A stretch of 64,000 bases of DNA from assembly GCA_963753815.1 (NCBI GenBank), contig CAVWDU010000007.1, positions 1 through 64,000 on the forward strand, given 5' to 3'. Shown piece by piece: positions 8,956-17,420 of the stretch (within the stretch, counting starts at the first letter, position 1; every line of letters begins with the position of its first letter). The position numbers and the translations under genes are program-made. A model generated the notes under the pieces. It was given only the letters and a program-made list of their open reading frames with translations, had not been told where the DNA came from and did not search any database. This DNA comes from CAVWDU01 sp963753815. Lineage in GTDB: Bacteria; Pseudomonadota; Gammaproteobacteria; Pseudomonadales; Halieaceae.

Positions 8956-9805
8956 GGTAGAGCCGGGGGTCGCTGTAGACCGTGGTGCGATGTAGCTCAC
9001 GATCATAGCCATCGTAACCGCCGTAAGCCCGGTGCAGACAACTGCGATTGTCCCAGATCACGAACATGCCCGGCTCCCATTGGTGGGTATACTGAAATTC
9101 CTCGCGGGTCTGCCACTGGTACAGTTCCGAAAGCAGTTCCAGGGACTCCTGCTCACCCATGCCTTCGATACCGGTGAGATAGCCAAGACAGGCCCGGATA
9201 GTGGCCCGGCCGGTCTCCGCGTGAGGATGTACCATCTGGTGGCGCTGAACACGGCGCGCCTCATTCGAGTAGATGATCCTCATGCTGCGATCAGATTCAG
9301 CATCCTGAGCCCCGTACATTCCATCCGGCGCATAAGCAGCGGCGGCAGAATACAGGCCCGTGCGACCGTCAATTTGTTCTCTCAGGGCGGGCCGCATTTG
9401 TTCCAGCGCCAGATGCTGATTGGTGAACCCGGTATTGCCGCCGACAGGAGGAATAACCAGGCTGTAAAGGCAGGTGCCAATGGGCGGGTCTTCCAGGAAG
9501 GCCCAATCCGAATGCCAGTTCTCAGCAAACACCGGAGCCGTTTCGTCGGCGCGACGCGTGAGTGCAACGACATGATCATTGCCTTCGATGGGTTCAAAAA
9601 ACGGTTCGCTACCCAACTCGCCGAAGTACCGGGTCACCCGTAACAGGTCCTTGTCGCTCAACCTCTGGTCGGGAAAGGAAAGCACGTGGTGTTCAAGCCA
9701 GGCAGCTCGAATCGTCTTAATGGTCGCCTCGTCCAGGTCTGTAGAAAAATCTACGCCGGTCACCCTGGCCCCGCAGGCCTGTCCACTTGGCTCTACTTGC
9801 ATCAT
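8918..9805 (-). CDS. TauD/TfdA-family Fe(II)/2-oxoglutarate dioxygenase
   Basis: The protein is 295 residues. These enzymes hydroxylate substrates such as taurine, 2,4-D or alkyl sulfates, cleaving the product. The facial triad is visible: His and Asp in ENWHSDWAF (about residues 96-103) and the distal His in NRSCLHRAYGG (about residue 258). The 2-oxoglutarate-binding Arg is in RELHRTTVYSD. The substrate cannot be told from sequence. Given the alkylsulfatase at 27.9 kb, sulfonate or sulfate-ester use is possible but speculative. It is convergent with, and overlaps, the alcohol dehydrogenase. Confidence 0.88.
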   Translation of the reverse strand: MMQVEPSGQACGARVTGVDFSTDLDEATIKTIRAAWLEHHVLSFPDQRLSDKDLLRVTRYFGELGSEPFFEPIEGNDHVVALTRRADETAPVFAENWHSDWAFLEDPPIGTCLYSLVIPPVGGNTGFTNQHLALEQMRPALREQIDGRTGLYSAAAAYAPDGMYGAQDAESDRSMRIIYSNEARRVQRHQMVHPHAETGRATIRACLGYLTGIEGMGEQESLELLSELYQWQTREEFQYTHQWEPGMFVIWDNRSCLHRAYGGYDGYDRELHRTTVYSDPRLYLTPPPPVLSRSR

Positions 9806-10189
9806 GAATCACCGGTCACTTCACGCAGGCCATACTATCATTGTTGCATCGGCGAAGGCCTGGCCCGGCAGCGGGCACAGGTGAAATTTCGGGCCAGACT
9901 TTCGCTATGGCCAGAGAGAGTCAGCGATTAACTGATTGAGCTTCATGTGAATGGAGTTTGGAAGATCAGATACAGGAACCGCCAGGTCGAGTAAAACAGT
10001 CCGAGGAGCGAATTACGCGACCTGGCGCGTGGTTCCTGCAGGTTACCCTCCCTGCGGTCCCTGTCGGGGAATGAGCCACCGAGGATAGTCTTGCAGATAT
10101 CACGACCGGGAACATGATGTTGAGCTGATCTTCTGCTGATTAAAGCCTGATGACTAACCGGATCGAGCCCCAAAGGTCCGGGTGCGGTC
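9806..10189. other. 384-bp intergenic region with a long imperfect hairpin
   Basis: The region lies between the NYN gene and the dioxygenase, both on the minus strand. CAGGAACCGCCAGGTCG (9973-9989) pairs imperfectly with CGACCTGGCGCGTGGTTCCTG (10018-10038) across a 28-base loop. It could be a terminator-like or regulatory hairpin or a solitary palindromic repeat. The open frame at 9943-10173 lacks family features. Confidence 0.45.
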
Positions 10190-11020
10190 CTACTTCCCTG
10201 AGGCCAATGACTTGATCACATAACCACCGGAGCGCTCATCCAGCTCCAGCTTCAGTAAGCCGCGGGTCTCGGCCTCCTCCAGCAGGTCGCTGAACGACCG
10301 GACCCCGTAGAAGCGCTCGTTGAAGCCCGGGCGCCTGCGCTTCAGCGTCTGCTTGACCATGGAGCCCCAGAGCTTCTGGTTGCCATCCTGGTCGGCGTGC
10401 AACGCCTCTACGGTCTCCATGATAAGTTCGATGGCCTCGTCGACGGGGGTCTCCTCCGTCTTGGCCGGCCGCTTGCTGCGGCTACCCTTGGCCGCCGACT
10501 TCTTCGCTGCAGGCTTCTTGCGACGCTGCTGGCTCTTCTGCTCCTCCTGGACCAGGTCATCATAGTAAATGAACTCATCGCAGTTGCTCATCAGCAGGTC
10601 GGAGGTCGAATCTTTCACCCCGACCCCGATCACCAGCTTGGCGTTTTCCCGCAGTTTGCTGACCAGCGGTGAGAAATCGGAATCGCCACTGATAATCACG
10701 AAGGTATCAATATGCTCCTTGGTGTAACAGAGGTCCAGGGCATCGACCACCATGCGAATATCGGCGGAATTCTTGCCCGACTGCCGGGTGTGGGGAATCT
10801 CGATCAGCTCGAAGGCGGCATCGTGCATCACCGGCTTGAACTGCTTGTAGCGCTCCCAGTCACAGTAGGCTTTCTTGGTGACGATATTGCCCTTCAGCAA
10901 CAGGCGCTCCAGCACCAGCTGGATATCGAACTTCGCGTAGTTGGCATCGCGCACTCCCAGGGCGACGTTCTCGAAATCACAGAACAGGGCCAGGGAGGCG
11001 TCTTCGGAACTTACAGGCAT
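10190..11020 (-). CDS. NYN-domain (LabA/DUF88) protein with OST-HTH domain
   Basis: The protein is 276 residues. An N-terminal NYN/PIN-like nuclease domain shows the acidic residues expected for metal-dependent RNA cleavage: FCDFENVALG (about 13-22), NSADIRMVVDALDLC (about 85-100) and ISGDSDFSPLV (about 110-120). A basic Lys/Arg-rich linker (about 165-185) leads to a C-terminal OST-HTH/LOTUS domain (about 200-275), a likely RNA-binding module. A role in RNA turnover is inferred from the family. It begins 30 bp after the end of the upstream PLP-enzyme gene on the same strand, so co-transcription is likely. Confidence 0.88.
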   Translation of the reverse strand: MPVSSEDASLALFCDFENVALGVRDANYAKFDIQLVLERLLLKGNIVTKKAYCDWERYKQFKPVMHDAAFELIEIPHTRQSGKNSADIRMVVDALDLCYTKEHIDTFVIISGDSDFSPLVSKLRENAKLVIGVGVKDSTSDLLMSNCDEFIYYDDLVQEEQKSQQRRKKPAAKKSAAKGSRSKRPAKTEETPVDEAIELIMETVEALHADQDGNQKLWGSMVKQTLKRRRPGFNERFYGVRSFSDLLEEAETRGLLKLELDERSGGYVIKSLASGK

Positions 11021-11050
11021 GGCGTGGGCTCGGTCGGGTTTTGGGGGAGT

Positions 11051-12316
11051 CTACACCAGTTGGCCTACTCTGCCGCAATCTTCAACACGCCGGGTCGCGA
11101 GGCCGGTTTTCAGCAGCGCGCGCTGCAGTTGTCCCCAACGCTGCTCAAGTGTGCCTGTGTAGCCAAGCGCCATTCGAACCAGCCCGGGGCTGATTGCCGC
11201 CTGCGCCAGCGCCTCCTCCGGCATTTCACTGGAGGTGGTGGACGCGGAGCAGGACATCAGCGTATCGAAGTACCCCAGGCTCACCGCCACGTACCCGAAC
11301 TGTTCCTCGTTCTGCAGGCAGTTCATCAGCGCCATGGCGCGCTCCTCGCTGCCGGTATCGATGGTCATCAACCCGCCGTAGCCGAATTCAGGCTCATGCA
11401 ACGACGTCATCAGCGTATGGTCGGGGTGTGACGCGAGGCCCGGATAGCAGACAGGAACACCCATGGCGGCGGCTCGTTCCGCCAGCGCCTGCGTGCGCTC
11501 CCCATGTGCCTTCATGCGCAGGGCGAGGTGCGGCAGGCGCAGGGCGAGGTTGCCCGCCACGTGCGGATCCATCGTCGGCCCCAGTACCATCAACGGGCCG
11601 GTGTGGAGGTCCATGAGCTGGCCGATGAACTCGTTACTGGCACAGATCGCCCCGCCGATCAGGTCCGAGGCGCCGCCGATAAACTTGGTCAGACTCTGCA
11701 CGACAATATCCGCCCCCTGCCTGGCCGGGCTCAGAACCAGTGGCGAAAAGGTGTTATCCACCACCAGGGGGATGCCGGCCCGGCGGGCGATTTCCGCGAG
11801 GCGCGGAATATCGCTCACCCTCAGGGTGGGATTGGACAGGCTCTCCACGTAGATCAGGCGAGTGCGATCGGTCAGCGCTGCGACGACCGCCTCGGTTCGG
11901 GTGGCATCCACGAAGGACGTGGTCACGCCGGTCTTGGCGGGCATGAAATCGTTGAGCAGGGCCCAGGTGCCGCCGTAAATGGCATTGCCGGCAACCACAT
12001 GGTCACCGGCGTCGCACAGCGCCGTGATGACCGCCGAGATTGCGCCCATGCCGCTGGCGGTGCAGTAGGCGGACTCGGTACCCTCGAGCGCTGCGAGTTG
12101 GCGGCCAAGGTTGTAGACCGTGGGATTGAAGTGGCGACCGTAGAGGTAGCAGCCCCCGGTTTCAGGGCCTTTCCGGCCAGCGAAGATGTCCGGCATGGTG
12201 GCGGGATCGATGACCGTGAACGTCGAACTGGCCTCGATGGACATGTTCACCCCGCCGTGCTCGCCGAATTCGTGGCGAAGGTCGGCGAGGGTTTCAATGG
12301 GGTCTCGCTGGGACAT
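11051..12316 (-). CDS. Cys/Met-metabolism PLP-dependent enzyme
   Basis: The protein is 421 residues and belongs to the trans-sulfuration family (cystathionine gamma-synthase, methionine gamma-lyase and relatives). The PLP lysine lies in QSLTKFIGGASDLIGG. Also typical are GRHFNPTVYNLGRQLAALEG, the ASGMGAIS loop and VDNTFSPLV. The start at 12316 is preferred because GGAGG lies eight bases upstream. The longer frame from 12349 lacks a ribosome binding site. A divergent Lrp-type regulator lies 127 bp away, which suggests control by an amino acid and fits a degradative lyase better than a biosynthetic enzyme. The exact reaction cannot be fixed. Confidence 0.88.
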   Translation of the reverse strand: MSQRDPIETLADLRHEFGEHGGVNMSIEASSTFTVIDPATMPDIFAGRKGPETGGCYLYGRHFNPTVYNLGRQLAALEGTESAYCTASGMGAISAVITALCDAGDHVVAGNAIYGGTWALLNDFMPAKTGVTTSFVDATRTEAVVAALTDRTRLIYVESLSNPTLRVSDIPRLAEIARRAGIPLVVDNTFSPLVLSPARQGADIVVQSLTKFIGGASDLIGGAICASNEFIGQLMDLHTGPLMVLGPTMDPHVAGNLALRLPHLALRMKAHGERTQALAERAAAMGVPVCYPGLASHPDHTLMTSLHEPEFGYGGLMTIDTGSEERAMALMNCLQNEEQFGYVAVSLGYFDTLMSCSASTTSSEMPEEALAQAAISPGLVRMALGYTGTLEQRWGQLQRALLKTGLATRRVEDCGRVGQLV

Positions 12317-12385
12317 GGCGCCTGCCTCCCCCGCCAGCCCGTCGATCAACTGGCGGAATAATATGGTCTAATTTCCGTCCATTCT

Positions 12386-12426
12386 GAATGATATTCTGTC
12401 AAAATATCCATCGCCGAATTATATTC
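12386..12426. promoter_or_regulatory. Pair of candidate Lrp-type operator boxes
   Basis: Two near-palindromes, GAATGATATTC (12386-12396) and GAATTATATTC (12416-12426), lie 30 bp apart, about three helical turns. They sit in the AT-rich gap between the PLP enzyme and the divergent Lrp gene. This is the expected place and layout for autoregulatory Lrp binding. Confidence 0.5.
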
Positions 12427-12442
12427 TTTATCAGAGCCCGCC

Positions 12443-12904
12443 ATGGACCTCGACCAAATCGACTTCGAAATAGTCCGCCAGTTACAGAACAATGCTCGGT
12501 TGACCAACAAGGAGCTGGCCAACCGGATCGGTCTGGCACCCTCCAGTACCCTCGTGCGCACCCGGCAGCTCGAACGGGAAGGGGTGCTGAGGAATTACCG
12601 GGCGGAAGTGAATCCACGGGCGCTGGGCATCGGGCTGCAGGCCCTCATTTCCGTGCGCCTGAAGCAACACACCACCGCGGACGTCGAGCGCTTCCGCGAT
12701 TACGTACTGGCCATGCCCGAGGTGATGCGTCTGTACCACGTGGCCGGCGAAGACGACTTCCTGATTCACGTGGGGGTGGGTGACTCCGAGGAACTGCGGG
12801 AACTGGCGATGAACTCCCTCACCACCCGCGGCGAGGTAGCCCACATAGAAACCGGCCTGATCTTCGAGTGCGTCGAAGGGCTCTGGGGTGCGCAATCGCT
12901 TTGA
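12443..12904 (+). CDS. Lrp/AsnC-family transcriptional regulator
   Basis: The protein is 153 residues, the normal length. It starts MDLDQIDFEIVRQLQNNARL, with a winged HTH through RTRQLEREGVL (about residues 5-60). A C-terminal RAM ligand-binding domain follows (about 75-145, with YHVAGEDDFLIHVGV). These proteins sense amino acids and form octamers that wrap DNA. Its divergent position next to a Cys/Met PLP enzyme makes that gene the likely target. Confidence 0.92.
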   Translation: MDLDQIDFEIVRQLQNNARLTNKELANRIGLAPSSTLVRTRQLEREGVLRNYRAEVNPRALGIGLQALISVRLKQHTTADVERFRDYVLAMPEVMRLYHVAGEDDFLIHVGVGDSEELRELAMNSLTTRGEVAHIETGLIFECVEGLWGAQSL

Positions 12905-12980
12905 CGGTGGGCGATGATGGCATTATCAACAGGCCGCCGCCCAGGCTTACCCTTCACAGAAACGACATCTGAGGACCTGT

Positions 12981-13760
12981 ATGAACCGCTTATCCACGCT
13001 CAGCCGCTCCATCCAGGGTAGCGTCGCCATCGTCACCGGGGCCGCCAGCGGCATGGGGCGCGCAACCGCCCACCTGTTTGCCGACGAAGGCGCCAGACTG
13101 GCGCTGATCGACATCGACACGGACGCCCTGACCGGGGTTGTGGATGAGTGCCGCTCTGTCGGTGCAGAGGTTGTTCCCCTCACCGTCGATCTCGCCGACC
13201 GCGACGCCATTGAGCAGGCGATAGTTACCGTAACCGCAACGTTCGGTGTGATCGATATCCTGGTCAACAATGCAGGCTTTGCGCTGCCCACCCACGTTGA
13301 TGAAGAAGCTTTTGCGCAGGCCTGGGATGCATCACTGTCTGTCATGGCCACGGCACAGGCCTGGGCTATCAGGGCGGCACTACCTGGCCTGCGGCAGTCC
13401 AAGCATCCCAGAATCGTTAATGTGGCTTCGACCGAGGCCTGGGGTGCGACACGTTTCAACAGTGCCTACGTGGCTGCCAAACACGCCTCCCTGGGCCTGA
13501 CTCGCGCCATGGCCGTGGATCTGGGCAAAGAGGGAATCACCGTCAACTGTATCTGCCCGGGCCCGGTGCGTACCGGTATCACCGATGGCATACCAGAAGC
13601 CGACAAGGAAACATTCGCCCGGCGCCGCACCGCGCTGCGCCGCTACGCAGACCCCGAGGAAGTCGCCCATGCGACCCTCAGCCTGGTGATACCGGCCGCC
13701 AGCTTCATTACCGGTGCCGCGCTGGTTGTAGATGGCGGGCTGACCGTTCGTAATGCCTGA
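12981..13760 (+). CDS. Short-chain dehydrogenase/reductase
   Basis: The protein is 259 residues, a classical SDR. The Rossmann motif TGAASGMGRA lies near residue 20, NNAG near 93, and the active site has Ser in NVASTEAWG and YVAAK (Tyr and Lys, about residues 160-164). ICPGPVRTGI and a C-terminal DGGLTVRNA are typical. The Asp in LIDIDTD after strand 2 suggests NAD(H) preference. A GAGG lies upstream of the ATG. Substrate unknown. Confidence 0.9.
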   Translation: MNRLSTLSRSIQGSVAIVTGAASGMGRATAHLFADEGARLALIDIDTDALTGVVDECRSVGAEVVPLTVDLADRDAIEQAIVTVTATFGVIDILVNNAGFALPTHVDEEAFAQAWDASLSVMATAQAWAIRAALPGLRQSKHPRIVNVASTEAWGATRFNSAYVAAKHASLGLTRAMAVDLGKEGITVNCICPGPVRTGITDGIPEADKETFARRRTALRRYADPEEVAHATLSLVIPAASFITGAALVVDGGLTVRNA

Positions 13761-14025
13761 GTAGCAGCCAGTTGCACGGCCCTGGCGTGCATACCACTCC
13801 TTTCATTCGCCCTTACAATTATGGGTACTGTGATGATGTGAGCGCCCGGCAGATCATGCCTATCAGGCCAGTCAAAGGATCGCCCCGCGATGAGGATACG
13901 TAACACACTCGCGACCACGAGTGCTGCAACTGCAATCCCCCGGGTGGGACCGGCAAGTACGAAAGCGTCGGCGCCGAGCCGGTGAGTCGTGGCGTGAGGG
14001 CCTGTTAACACTCTCTGAAATGGCC
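13761..14025. other. Intergenic, no gene recognised
   Basis: A minus-strand frame through here contains a hydrophobic stretch (RGIAVAALVVASVLRILIAG) but runs into the SDR antisense sequence and lacks family features. It may be a decayed membrane-protein end. Confidence 0.3.
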
Positions 14026-14240
14026 CTACAGCAATCGCCAGTGAATCGCATACAGGACCGCCTGGGTCCGGTCCCTGCAGCCGAGTTTCACCAGGATATC
14101 CGAAACCCGGTTCTTCACCGTGCCCTCGGCGAGGTTCCTGATGCGGGCGATTTCGCGGTTGGAGAGCCCCCCTGCGATCAACCGCAGCACCTCGCGATCC
14201 CGCTCGGTCAGCAGGTCCGGGGCCGCGGGCGGCATGTCCG
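14026..14240 (-). pseudogene. C-terminal HTH fragment of a LuxR/NarL-type response regulator
   Basis: Residues read LLTERDREVLRLIAGGLSNR, then EIARIRNLAEGTVKNRVSDI and LVKLGCRDRTQAVLYAIHWR. This is a complete LuxR-type HTH ending in a normal stop at 14026. The receiver domain that should precede it is missing: upstream DNA instead codes on the other strand for a carotenoid-oxygenase end. The open frame to 14796 is therefore a fusion of unrelated pieces. Confidence 0.75.
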
Positions 14241-14269
14241 CGATACCGGCATTGCCCCGGGTACGGGGG

Positions 14270-14514
14270 CCACGTAGCGCTTCGACTACGGCGAGGGCAT
14301 CATCGTGGAGGAGCCACTTTTTCTGTACACGAAAGACGGTGGCTACATCATCCACACCCTGCTCGATTATCGCCGTCGCCGCAGCGGGCTGGCGATACTG
14401 AAAGCGGATCGACTGGCGGATGGGCCACTGGCCATCGCCCGGACGGACCGGGTGCTGCCGCTGGTTTTTCACGGCTGCTTCTGCCCGCGGGCACCCTCCG
14501 GCAACACCGGTTGA
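14270..14514 (+). pseudogene. C-terminal fragment of a carotenoid oxygenase-like protein
   Basis: The frame reads RFDYGEGIIVEEPLFL, then GGYIIHTLLDYRRRRSGLAI, LKADRLADGPLAIARTDRVL and PLVFHG. This is the final blade pattern of RPE65/carotenoid cleavage dioxygenases, including the last His of the iron site (FHG). There is no N-terminal part. It abuts the LuxR fragment and overlaps the end of the AraC gene antisense, so it marks a recombination scar. Confidence 0.65.
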
Positions 14515-15608
14515 ACAGTTTCCTGGCTTTGCCGCCACCGCAGTGGTGACGTGCCGGTCCAGTGGCTGAACGCTCGGGTGAACGCAGCGGGCTCGCTGTA
14601 GCCCAGTCGGTAGCCGATGTCGGTCACGGACAGTTGCGGGTTGCGCAGAAAATTGCGCGCCCGTTCCGATTGCACACCGGCCAACAGCTCGGAGTAGGAT
14701 GTGCCAACTTTTGTCAGTTGGCGGGTCAGGTTGCGTTCCGACATGGCCAGCAATTCGGCTATTTCCCGTCGTTTCAGTGGTGGGCTGTAGGCCCACAGCC
14801 AGCGGGTCACCCGTTCCTCGACGCCTACGTCTTCCGCCAGCATCTGCGACATCTTCCCCGCGAGGGAGGCATACATTTTGTAAAGCAGCGGGTTCGCGTT
14901 GGGCAGCGGTGTGCCGTCGAAGGCCTGCGGGTAGGCGATACAGGCCTCCTCGGCATCGAAACGCACCGGAAAATCGAGCTCGCCGGAGACCTCGTGCCAG
15001 TCGTGAGGTTCGGGGTACGGCAAGGATATCCAGGAAGGAGGCTCGCCGGAGCCTGACACACCCTCGATATTGCGCAATGACGTGCTGAGATCCAGCACCA
15101 CGCAGTACTCCGCCAGTCGGTCGAGAGTCTCAGGATCTGCGCCGGGAACCTGGACCGCCTCCAGGCCGCGACGATCCATGTGGAAAGAGAACAGCGATAA
15201 CGCCGACTGCCGTCGCACCACCATGCGGCAGTGGCCCATGGTCAACTCGGGATAGGCGAGGCACACCATCAGCGACTCCACCGCCGTGGCCGCGTGTTTC
15301 ATGGCCATGCCGATGACACCGAGGTTCTCGATACCCATCCTGGAGCGCGCCTGGAACAGCATGCGGATGGGGGAGACATCCGGGGGTAGTCGTTGCACCA
15401 GTTCAGCACAAATCGCCAGTTCCTGCTGCAGGGAGATGGGAAAGTCAGGCTCTTCGAGGGCCCGGGGCGGCAGACCGGCGTTAGTGAGCAGCGCCCTGGC
15501 GCTGTCCTCGCCGACGTCGAAGAAGCCAAACTGGCCCAGCACGCCCGCGATGATGCGGCGCGGGCTGGCGAGATTGCCGCTGGCGATGACTGTGGAAGCG
15601 TCGCTCAC
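14469..15608 (-). CDS. AraC-family transcriptional regulator (OruR/ArgR type)
   Basis: The protein is 379 residues. An N-terminal Arabinose_bd-type effector domain (about residues 15-210) precedes a C-terminal double HTH (about 265-360, with REIAELLAMSERNLTRQLTK and DIGYRLGYSEPAAFTRAFSH). I chose the GTG at 15608 because AGGAG lies six bases upstream. The open frame extends to a TTG at 15659 without a binding site. It is divergent from a monooxygenase gene 126 bp away and is its likely regulator. Related regulators often control lipid or steroid catabolic genes. Confidence 0.9.
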   Translation of the reverse strand: MSDASTVIASGNLASPRRIIAGVLGQFGFFDVGEDSARALLTNAGLPPRALEEPDFPISLQQELAICAELVQRLPPDVSPIRMLFQARSRMGIENLGVIGMAMKHAATAVESLMVCLAYPELTMGHCRMVVRRQSALSLFSFHMDRRGLEAVQVPGADPETLDRLAEYCVVLDLSTSLRNIEGVSGSGEPPSWISLPYPEPHDWHEVSGELDFPVRFDAEEACIAYPQAFDGTPLPNANPLLYKMYASLAGKMSQMLAEDVGVEERVTRWLWAYSPPLKRREIAELLAMSERNLTRQLTKVGTSYSELLAGVQSERARNFLRNPQLSVTDIGYRLGYSEPAAFTRAFSHWTGTSPLRWRQSQETVQPVLPEGARGQKQP

Positions 15609-15733
15609 AGGCGACTCCTGCGGGAATAGGTGGCCCAAACTATCAAAAAATGGGCCCAAGTGGCAATGTCCCCTCGCCGGGCGCGGGGTTAATCTAACAC
15701 GATGACAGCCACAGTCCTTGCGAGGTAAACACC

Positions 15734-17254
15734 ATGTCCACAGTAACCCGGCTCAAGTCCCAGCCCGTCGAACACGTTGACGTACTTATCGTCGGCGCAG
15801 GTATCTCGGGGATCGGGGCAGCTCATCACCTGAAGCAGCAGTGCCCCGATAAACAGTTTGTGTTGCTCGAGAACAAGGCCTCTTTCGGCGGCACCTGGCG
15901 CCAGCATACCTACCCGGGCATTCGCTCCGACAGCGACCTGTACACCTTTGGCTACGGCTTCAAGCCCTGGTCAGGCAATCCCATCGCCGAGGGCGATGCC
16001 ATCCTTCACTACCTGGAAGAGGCCATCGAGGATGACCACATCGAGCGGCATGTCCGCTACCAGCACCAGGTGGTCAGCGCCTCCTGGTCCAGCGATACCC
16101 AGCAGTGGCTGGTAGAAGTGCTTCGTACGGACACGGATGAGCGGGTCTGCTTTGCCGCCAATTTCCTCTGGATGTGCCAGGGCTACTATCGTCACGAGCA
16201 AGGCCACACCCCGGAGTGGGCGGGAATGGAAGACTTCAAGGGGCCGATCGTTCACCCGCAGACCTGGCCGGAAGACCTCGATTACAAGGGTAAGCGCGTG
16301 CTGGTGATCGGTTCCGGCGCCACTGCGGCCACCCTGGTGCCGGCGATGGCAGGCGACTGCGAGCACATCACCATGCTGCAGCGATCCCCGACCTACTTCC
16401 ATACCGGCGAGAATCGTAATGAACTGGCAGACCGGCTGCGCATGCTCGATATAGACGAGGCGATCGTCCACGACATCGTGCGTAAGGACATTCTCAAAAC
16501 CCACGAGGAGATCCAGCAACTGTCAATGGAACAACCGGAATTGGTCAAGGAAGAGTTGTTCCGGGTGATCAGGGATCACCTCGGCGATGACTTCGACATG
16601 AGTCACTTCACCCCGTCCTATCGGCCCTGGCAGCAGCGCCTGGCCTTCGTCCCGGACGGCGACCTGTTCGAGGGCATCAAGTCCGGCAAGGTGTCGGTTG
16701 TCACCGACCACATTGACCGCTTCACGGAGCAGGGCGTACTGACCCGGTCCGGTGAGTTACTGGAAGCCGATATCATCATTACCGCCACCGGTTTCAACAT
16801 CAGCGTCATGGGGGATATCGCCTTCGACGTGGACGGCGAACCGGTGGACTTCGGCAAGACCCTGACCTACCGCGGCCTGATGAATTCCGGCGTGCCCAAC
16901 ATGTCCTACATGTTCGGCTACCTGCGCACCAGTTGGACCATGCGCGTAGACCTGGCCTGCGATGTCGTCTGCCGTCTGCTGAACCACATGACAGAGAAAG
17001 GTGCGACCAGCGTTACCCCGCTACCGCTCGACAGCGAAAAGGACATGGCGCTGCACCCCTGGATATCCGAGGATGAATTCAACCCGGGCTACCTGAAGCG
17101 CAGCCTCCACCTGATGCCCAAGCAAGGTGATCATGAGCCCTGGACCTACATCGCCGACTATTACGTGGAGCGGGACCTCCTGCCGAACCTCGACCTGGAT
17201 GAAACGCAACTGGTCTATTCCACAGGCCCGAATAAGGCAGTGGCCAGCGGGTAA
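15734..17254 (+). CDS. Flavin-containing Baeyer-Villiger-type monooxygenase
   Basis: The protein is 506 residues. An FAD Rossmann motif (VLIVGAGISGIGAAHHL, about 17-33) is followed by FGGTWRQHTYPG and the BVMO fingerprint FKGPIVHPQTWPE (FxGxxxHxxxWP, about 170-182). The second, NADPH-binding Rossmann motif is VLVIGSGATAATL. Such enzymes insert oxygen into ketones to form esters or lactones. A GAGGT lies before the ATG. The divergent AraC regulator suggests substrate-induced expression. Confidence 0.92.
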   Translation: MSTVTRLKSQPVEHVDVLIVGAGISGIGAAHHLKQQCPDKQFVLLENKASFGGTWRQHTYPGIRSDSDLYTFGYGFKPWSGNPIAEGDAILHYLEEAIEDDHIERHVRYQHQVVSASWSSDTQQWLVEVLRTDTDERVCFAANFLWMCQGYYRHEQGHTPEWAGMEDFKGPIVHPQTWPEDLDYKGKRVLVIGSGATAATLVPAMAGDCEHITMLQRSPTYFHTGENRNELADRLRMLDIDEAIVHDIVRKDILKTHEEIQQLSMEQPELVKEELFRVIRDHLGDDFDMSHFTPSYRPWQQRLAFVPDGDLFEGIKSGKVSVVTDHIDRFTEQGVLTRSGELLEADIIITATGFNISVMGDIAFDVDGEPVDFGKTLTYRGLMNSGVPNMSYMFGYLRTSWTMRVDLACDVVCRLLNHMTEKGATSVTPLPLDSEKDMALHPWISEDEFNPGYLKRSLHLMPKQGDHEPWTYIADYYVERDLLPNLDLDETQLVYSTGPNKAVASG

Positions 17255-17273
17255 CCCGGCCTGCGGCCGCGCG

Positions 17274-17420
17274 GCCGCTAAACAGCGCTAAACAGGACAC
17301 CCATCGCAGACGCTCAGCGCTAAACAGCGCTAAACAGGACACCCATCGCAACTCACTGGTCGACGGCAGAAGTCGTGGAGTTGGATACAGGAGAAATTGG
17401 GATGGGTGTCCTGTGTAGCC
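17274..17420. repeat. Inverted-repeat element copy with duplicated left end
   Basis: The unit GCGCTAAACAGCGCTAAACA followed by GGACACCCATCGCA occurs twice (near 17274-17308 and 17316-17350). From the second, ACAGGACACCCATC (17334-17347) pairs perfectly with GATGGGTGTCCTGT (17401-17414) over 53 bases. The interior, TCGACGGCAGAAGTCGTGGA and neighbours, recurs in the copies at about 17879-17962 and 18765-18835. No coding sequence was seen. Confidence 0.7.

Noticed and set aside
9943..10173. 76-residue minus-strand frame
   Set aside because: It lies over the imperfect hairpin, with no family features or start signal.
14241..14796. N-terminal part of the minus-strand frame ending at 14026
   Set aside because: Only the LuxR HTH (14026-14240) is real. 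The rest is antisense to the carotenoid-oxygenase fragment and the AraC gene.
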